In this document: positions 60,044 to 64,000 of the stretch, one piece after another
Position numbering within the stretch: the first letter of the stretch is position 1
Layout of the letters: each line of letters begins with the position of its first letter
NCBI GenBank assembly: GCA_907163225.1
Contig: OU015322.1
Span: 868,001-932,000, forward strand
Reading direction: 5' to 3'
Length of the DNA: 64,000 nucleotides
DNA from: an uncultured Rhodocyclaceae bacterium
GTDB lineage: Bacteria; Pseudomonadota; Gammaproteobacteria; Burkholderiales; Rhodocyclaceae
Notes under the pieces: model-generated
What the model was told of the DNA's origin: nothing
The model's database searches: none
The model's input: only the letters and a program-made list of their open reading frames with translations
Translations under genes and position numbers: made by a program

Positions 60044-61546
60044 ATGGCGAGTCTGATCGCTTCTCAAAAATTTATTGCAGAAGCCGCTCAACGCTTGCCG
60101 TCGGCCCGCTGGATATTCCTCAGTCTTCTCTACGCCTTCGTCGTCGTCGTCTTCGGCATGGCCGTCCCCATTGCCGGAATCATTATTCCCGCCTTCATTC
60201 TGGTCATCATTTTCATGGCCTGGACGCTACTGGACTACCGGGTCGGGACAATCCTCGTCCTCGTCTTGATCCACATCTCAGGCACCGTCTTCATTCCACG
60301 CGAACTAGGCGGCATTCAAGGCCTGAACCCCATCAATCTGCTCATCTTGGGCACCATACTCAGCTACGTGATCAGCCACGCCGGCACCGGCAAATTTTCG
60401 GTTCCCTGGACACCGTCGTTAATTTATTACTACCTGCTGCCATTTATGCTGGCTGCACTTCTGGGCGCCACCAACGTCAGCCAAATACCCAGCGCTTTTG
60501 AAACCATGAAGCTAGTCAGCTTCAATTCCGGTTTCGGTTATTTCAGAGACATGTTCATCAAGCCGAACTTCGCCATCCTAGGCGCCTTTCTATTGGCGCT
60601 AGTAATTCAAGAAGCAAAAAATCCAAGCCGTTACGTTCATGTCATCTCGACGGGATGCCTCATGCTGGCTGGCGCAGTACTTGGCGCGTTCGTACTCTCA
60701 GGCGCCTCCATCGGACTACTATCCGGAGCCAATGCTCGCGGATTTCTATCCATGCTCGGCATGCACGCCAACGAAATCAGCCTTTGTCTCAATCTCGGCT
60801 ACGCGCTGCTGATCTTCTCTTTGGCCGGCCACAAAGGTTTTTCCCGCACCCTGCTTTTCCTGGCACTGATCCCCATCGCCATTGCCATCCTGATGACCTT
60901 TTCTCGTGCCGGCATCGGTGCATTTTTGGTCACCAATGCAATTTTTCTGATCCGCCGCCGACAAATCGGCACCATGATCGTATTTGCCATGGCCGCTGCC
61001 ATCATCGGCCTCATTTTCTTTGAACCCATAATGGATCGCTTGGGCACTGGCGTCGCCACCGGCAACCGCGCAGAAATATCAGCCGGTCGCCTGGACAAAA
61101 TTTGGCTCCCACTCCTCGATGACTTCTCGCTGACCTGGCTTTTCCCGCACGGGCCATCCGCCATCATGTGGTCACGCCCCATCCTGACCGGCGCCATCCT
61201 CTTCGTTGGCCACACCCACAGCGCCTACATCGGTTTGCTCTACGACTACGGCATCATCTTTGGCGCCTTGATCGCAGGCTTCCTGATCTACTTGTTCAAA
61301 CAGTTTTCACAATACGCAAAGAGCGACACCGACCCAGCCATGCGCCATCTCTTTGAAGGTGCCGCCGTTGCCATGATAGTCATGGCCTTGCAAGGCATTA
61401 GCGATGACCGCTTCACCCCAACCGTTGCCCAAACCCCATTATGGTGTGCGGTAGGGATTCTTATCGGGCGCGGTGGATTGCGGGCCAAAAAATCACCTGA
61501 AAATCGACTAAGTTCCGCTGTAACTCATGCTGGCGGTTTCAAATGA
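60044..61546 (+). CDS. O-antigen ligase/polymerase-type EPS protein
   Basis: Polytopic membrane protein of 500 aa with about eleven to twelve hydrophobic helices. It has the features of Wzy/WaaL-type polymerases: a central soluble loop (about residues 330-400) with NRAEISAGRLDKIWLPLLDDF and HGPSAIMWSRP, a His-containing GHTHSAYIGLLYDYG and a Phe-rich C-terminal helix. Operon position after epsI and before glycosyltransferases favours a polymerase or ligase for the EPS. ATG 60044 has AGGAAAGACAAAG before it. The stop overlaps the next ATG (ATGA). Confidence 0.85.
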   Translation: MASLIASQKFIAEAAQRLPSARWIFLSLLYAFVVVVFGMAVPIAGIIIPAFILVIIFMAWTLLDYRVGTILVLVLIHISGTVFIPRELGGIQGLNPINLLILGTILSYVISHAGTGKFSVPWTPSLIYYYLLPFMLAALLGATNVSQIPSAFETMKLVSFNSGFGYFRDMFIKPNFAILGAFLLALVIQEAKNPSRYVHVISTGCLMLAGAVLGAFVLSGASIGLLSGANARGFLSMLGMHANEISLCLNLGYALLIFSLAGHKGFSRTLLFLALIPIAIAILMTFSRAGIGAFLVTNAIFLIRRRQIGTMIVFAMAAAIIGLIFFEPIMDRLGTGVATGNRAEISAGRLDKIWLPLLDDFSLTWLFPHGPSAIMWSRPILTGAILFVGHTHSAYIGLLYDYGIIFGALIAGFLIYLFKQFSQYAKSDTDPAMRHLFEGAAVAMIVMALQGISDDRFTPTVAQTPLWCAVGILIGRGGLRAKKSPENRLSSAVTHAGGFK

Positions 61547-62652
61547 CACACAAAATTTGCTTGGTCAGCTATCTCGCGTGGCCAGTAATTTCTGGCCAAT
61601 CCGTGCCAGGTGCCAGCCCCGGTGGAGAAGAAGTACAACACTCGCTACTGGCCAGAACCTTAGCCCGGCGAGGTGCCAATGTCACCTTGGTAACCGGAGA
61701 TTTTGGGCAAGCGCAAAATACTCAGATTGAGAACGTTCGCGTCCTGAAAACATTTCGTCAAGACGCCGGCCTGCCGGTCATACGCATGATTTATCCGCGG
61801 CTGACTACGCTGTGGCAGGCGCTCAAGACGGCCGATGCCGACACGTATTACGTTAGCTGCGCCGGAAGCATCGTTGGCTACGTGGCCGCCTTCTGCGCCC
61901 TGCACAAGCGGCGCTTCGTGTTCCGTGTCGCCTCAGATGCCGATTGCTGCCCGGATCGCCTTCTCGTTTCCAACGCCAGAGATCGCTGGCTTTACGAATG
62001 GGGTATCAAAAAGGCAGCCAGCATTCTGGTTCAAACCGAACATCAAAAAAAGCTGCTCAAGACCAACTACGGCCTTGAATCCGAAGTCGCCGACATGCTG
62101 GTCGATATTCCCGATCAGCCCGCCCCTCAAGCAAATCGGGAGATTGACGTACTCTGGCTCGCCAACTTGCGCTCGGTAAAACGACCCGAGTGGGTAATCG
62201 ATCTGGCCAGGCGCCTTCCCTCCGTCAACTTCGTCATGGCAGGTGGCCCTTATTCCAGCCAGCCCGAAATCTTTGAAACGGTAAAAAAACAGGCGCAAGA
62301 TTTACCAAACCTGCAGTTTTTGGGTGGCATCGCGCATAGAGAAACAGCCAACCTGTTCAGCCGCGCCAAACTATTTCTGAACACCTCCGAACTCGAAGGA
62401 TTTCCAAACACCTACCTGCAAGCGTGGGCGAATGGAACGCCGATTGTTGCCACCTTCGATCCAGATGGTCTGATCCAAAAGAAAAGCTTTGGTAGCGCCT
62501 GCGTTACGCAAGATGAAACAGTCGCCGCCCTGCAAAAACTTCTTCTCGATGCCTCAACCCGAACAGAAATAGGGATAAAAACCCACGCGTTTGTCACAGA
62601 GCGATACGGGATGCCTGCCATCAAAAATTATGAACATCATCTACGGGGCTAA
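61543..62652 (+). CDS. Glycosyltransferase family 4-type protein
   Basis: GT-B fold glycosyltransferase of 369 aa. The N-terminal half has YLAWPVISGQ and GGEEVQHSLLARTLARRGANVTLVTGD, typical acceptor-domain starts. The C-terminal half has DVLWLANLRSVKRPEWVIDLARRLP, VMAGGP and the signature LNTSELEGFPNTYLQAWANGTPIVAT, which carries the EX7E-like nucleotide-sugar site. The sugar cannot be told from sequence. It overlaps the polymerase gene by 4 bp and is followed by a 126-bp gap. Confidence 0.9.
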   Translation: MTHKICLVSYLAWPVISGQSVPGASPGGEEVQHSLLARTLARRGANVTLVTGDFGQAQNTQIENVRVLKTFRQDAGLPVIRMIYPRLTTLWQALKTADADTYYVSCAGSIVGYVAAFCALHKRRFVFRVASDADCCPDRLLVSNARDRWLYEWGIKKAASILVQTEHQKKLLKTNYGLESEVADMLVDIPDQPAPQANREIDVLWLANLRSVKRPEWVIDLARRLPSVNFVMAGGPYSSQPEIFETVKKQAQDLPNLQFLGGIAHRETANLFSRAKLFLNTSELEGFPNTYLQAWANGTPIVATFDPDGLIQKKSFGSACVTQDETVAALQKLLLDASTRTEIGIKTHAFVTERYGMPAIKNYEHHLRG

Positions 62653-62778
62653 CGATAAGCAGATTGGCTGCAAAAGCGCTAATGACACCATTTCTTTCAT
62701 GTCCACAACCATCGATCAATAAACTCGCTGAAATATTCAAACAACTAACTCAGCTTGCTAGTCCCCAGGAGAACCATT

Positions 62779-63792
62779 TTGGAACGCACCCCGACAATCA
62801 GCGTCATCATGCCGGTATACAAGGTAGAGCGCTACGTGGCGCAGTCCATCCAGAGCGTTATTGACCAGTCGCTGACCGATTGGGAGTTAATTGTCATTGA
62901 CGACGCCTCGCCGGATGGCAGCGCCGATGTCATAGCAAAGTTTTCTGATCAGCGCATCCGGTACATTCGTCACGAAAAAAACAAAGGGAATGCGGAAGCA
63001 CGAAACACAGGCATTCTCGCCGCACGTGGCAACTACATTGCTCTCCTTGACTCTGATGACGTTGCGTTGCCGAATCGCCTGGATGAACAACTTAAACACC
63101 TGGAGAAAAACCCTGACGTCGGCCTGGTTGGTACGTGGGCAGAATTGATTGATGAATCAGGAAAAAAAATAGGCCTGCGCGACTGTCCCTACCCCGACAG
63201 TCTTCTACGCCCAATGCTGATTTTCCGGAATATTTTCATTACCTCATCATTGATGATGCGTAGGGATGCTCTGCCTCCAGGTCTATTCAAGACCATGCTT
63301 GCAGAAGACTACGATTTTATTAGTCGCCTGGCCGACAACTGGCAAATTGCCTACATCCCGAACTACCTCATGCAATACCGAATCAATTCACAAGGATTGA
63401 TGGGGACGCGATGGCAACAAATCAAAATCGATGCTTGGCTTACCCAACAACGCCTACTCCAACAAATGGGCGTCAGTGCAAGCATTGCTGAAGCAGAGCT
63501 TCATAAAAAAATCGCTCACGCGGTGGCAGATGGCAATAGTTCATCTGAAGCCCAAGAAGCCGGTCGCTGGCTTGAGAAAATTCTGCACACGAACGAAAAA
63601 TATCGTTGGTATGACCAAGCGGTTCTCCAAAATGTCTGCGAAGAAATTTTGCTAAGCCTGTGGCGTGGCGCAGCCAAGGAAGGCATTTCGACAGTTTTCA
63701 AGGCACGTACCTCGCTGGCAGAAATAGGCAAACCGCCAAGTTTGGGACAATTGGCACGTTTAGCCGCCAGAGCCTTGCGAACAGCCCAATGA
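62779..63792 (+). CDS. Glycosyltransferase family 2
   Basis: GT-A fold glycosyltransferase of 337 aa. The start is the TTG at 62779, with AGGAGA 7 bp upstream; an in-frame TTG at 62755 would add eight residues. The domain begins TISVIMPVYKVERYVAQSIQSV. It has the nucleotide-sugar motif DDASPDGSADV, RNTGILAARGNYIALLDSDD with the DxD-like site, and LAEDYDFISRL in the acceptor half. The last about 100 residues are helical. Its stop overlaps the flippase start (ATGA). Acts in assembling EPS repeat units. Confidence 0.92.
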   Translation: MERTPTISVIMPVYKVERYVAQSIQSVIDQSLTDWELIVIDDASPDGSADVIAKFSDQRIRYIRHEKNKGNAEARNTGILAARGNYIALLDSDDVALPNRLDEQLKHLEKNPDVGLVGTWAELIDESGKKIGLRDCPYPDSLLRPMLIFRNIFITSSLMMRRDALPPGLFKTMLAEDYDFISRLADNWQIAYIPNYLMQYRINSQGLMGTRWQQIKIDAWLTQQRLLQQMGVSASIAEAELHKKIAHAVADGNSSSEAQEAGRWLEKILHTNEKYRWYDQAVLQNVCEEILLSLWRGAAKEGISTVFKARTSLAEIGKPPSLGQLARLAARALRTAQ

Positions 63793-64000
63793 GCCTGTTG
63801 CGCTCATCCTTTCACTCGCTGATCCAAACCGCCGCACGTCTCGGTCTGGGTTTAGTCAACGTCAAGATCGCAGCGATCTACCTTGGCCCCGTCGGTGTCG
63901 GTTTATACGGACAATTCTGGAGTCTGTTCGGCGTATTCAGCGGCCCTTTGGTCGCCCCCATCGCAACTGTCCTTACACGAGAAATTGCGAGTATTGATGA
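63789..64000 (+). CDS. Wzx-type oligosaccharide flippase, N-terminal part
   Basis: Only the first 70 codons are in the window. The N terminus has a helix pair with TAARLGLGLVNVKIAAIYLGPVGVGLYGQFWSLFGV, the pattern of polysaccharide transporters of the Wzx/MATE-like class. The gene runs off the right edge. ATG 63789 overlaps the glycosyltransferase stop, so it belongs to the eps operon and probably flips lipid-linked repeat units. Confidence 0.85.
   Translation, partial: MSLLRSSFHSLIQTAARLGLGLVNVKIAAIYLGPVGVGLYGQFWSLFGVFSGPLVAPIATVLTREIASID

Overview
The window looks like the chromosome of a betaproteobacterium of the Rhodocyclales, probably near Dechloromonas or Azonexus. I infer this from the GC-rich codon use, the infB-nusA-rimP order, the PHP-Sua5-M50-trpS-scpA-scpB-rluB string, a tandem glycine riboswitch before gcvTHP, an APS-type cysH, and an exosortase B (XrtB) EPS locus with PEP-CTERM proteins. 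No database search was possible, so names rest on motifs, length and gene context. No tRNA, rRNA, CRISPR array or prophage was seen.

Layout. 1-10604 (minus): the translation/transcription operon rimP-nusA-infB (infB runs off the left edge), driven by a clear promoter and preceded by two terminator-like leader hairpins. Upstream of it lies a tightly packed string of eight genes, PHP phosphoesterase to rluB. 10635-15898 (plus): promoter, glycine riboswitch, gcvT-gcvH-gcvP and a small hypothetical. 16066-19592 (plus): an orphan AbrB/VapB-like gene overlapping bioF, then bioH-bioC-bioD. 19578-21020 (minus): HD-GYP response regulator and Hpt protein. 21073-24478 (plus): ispZ-yciI-bolA-ppiC and a degenerate-EAL/HDOD protein. 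24552-30530: orphan NosD-like protein, cysB (minus), and an assimilatory sulfur operon (TSUP transporter, cysI, DUF934, cysH).

30814-53828 is devoted to protein export and the cell surface. A type II-secretion-like machine on the minus strand has a secretin with a cohesin-like tail, four pseudopilins, GspE, GspF and a PilM/N/O/P-like platform. It is split by a lytic transglycosylase, the EPS outer-membrane protein EpsL, an IS3 remnant joined to a beheaded response-regulator gene, and a 162-bp MITE-like palindrome sitting exactly on the secretin stop codon. Next to it lie likely exported products: a phytase-like esterase, a lamin-tail-like protein, a 5'-nucleotidase, an ExeM/NucH-type extracellular nuclease and several short PEP-CTERM proteins.

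54167-64000 (plus): the XrtB-type exopolysaccharide operon epsD-epsE-epsF-epsG-xrtB-epsI, then a polymerase/ligase, two glycosyltransferases and the start of a Wzx-type flippase cut by the right edge. The most interesting observation is that EpsG carries two 24-residue motifs separated by five residues at its N terminus, matching the c-di-GMP-binding MshEN domain, fused to a BY-kinase-like domain whose P-loop lysine is arginine. Together with the HD-GYP and degenerate EAL/HDOD proteins this suggests second-messenger control of matrix synthesis. The exported nuclease and nucleotidase suggest recycling of extracellular DNA in the same matrix.
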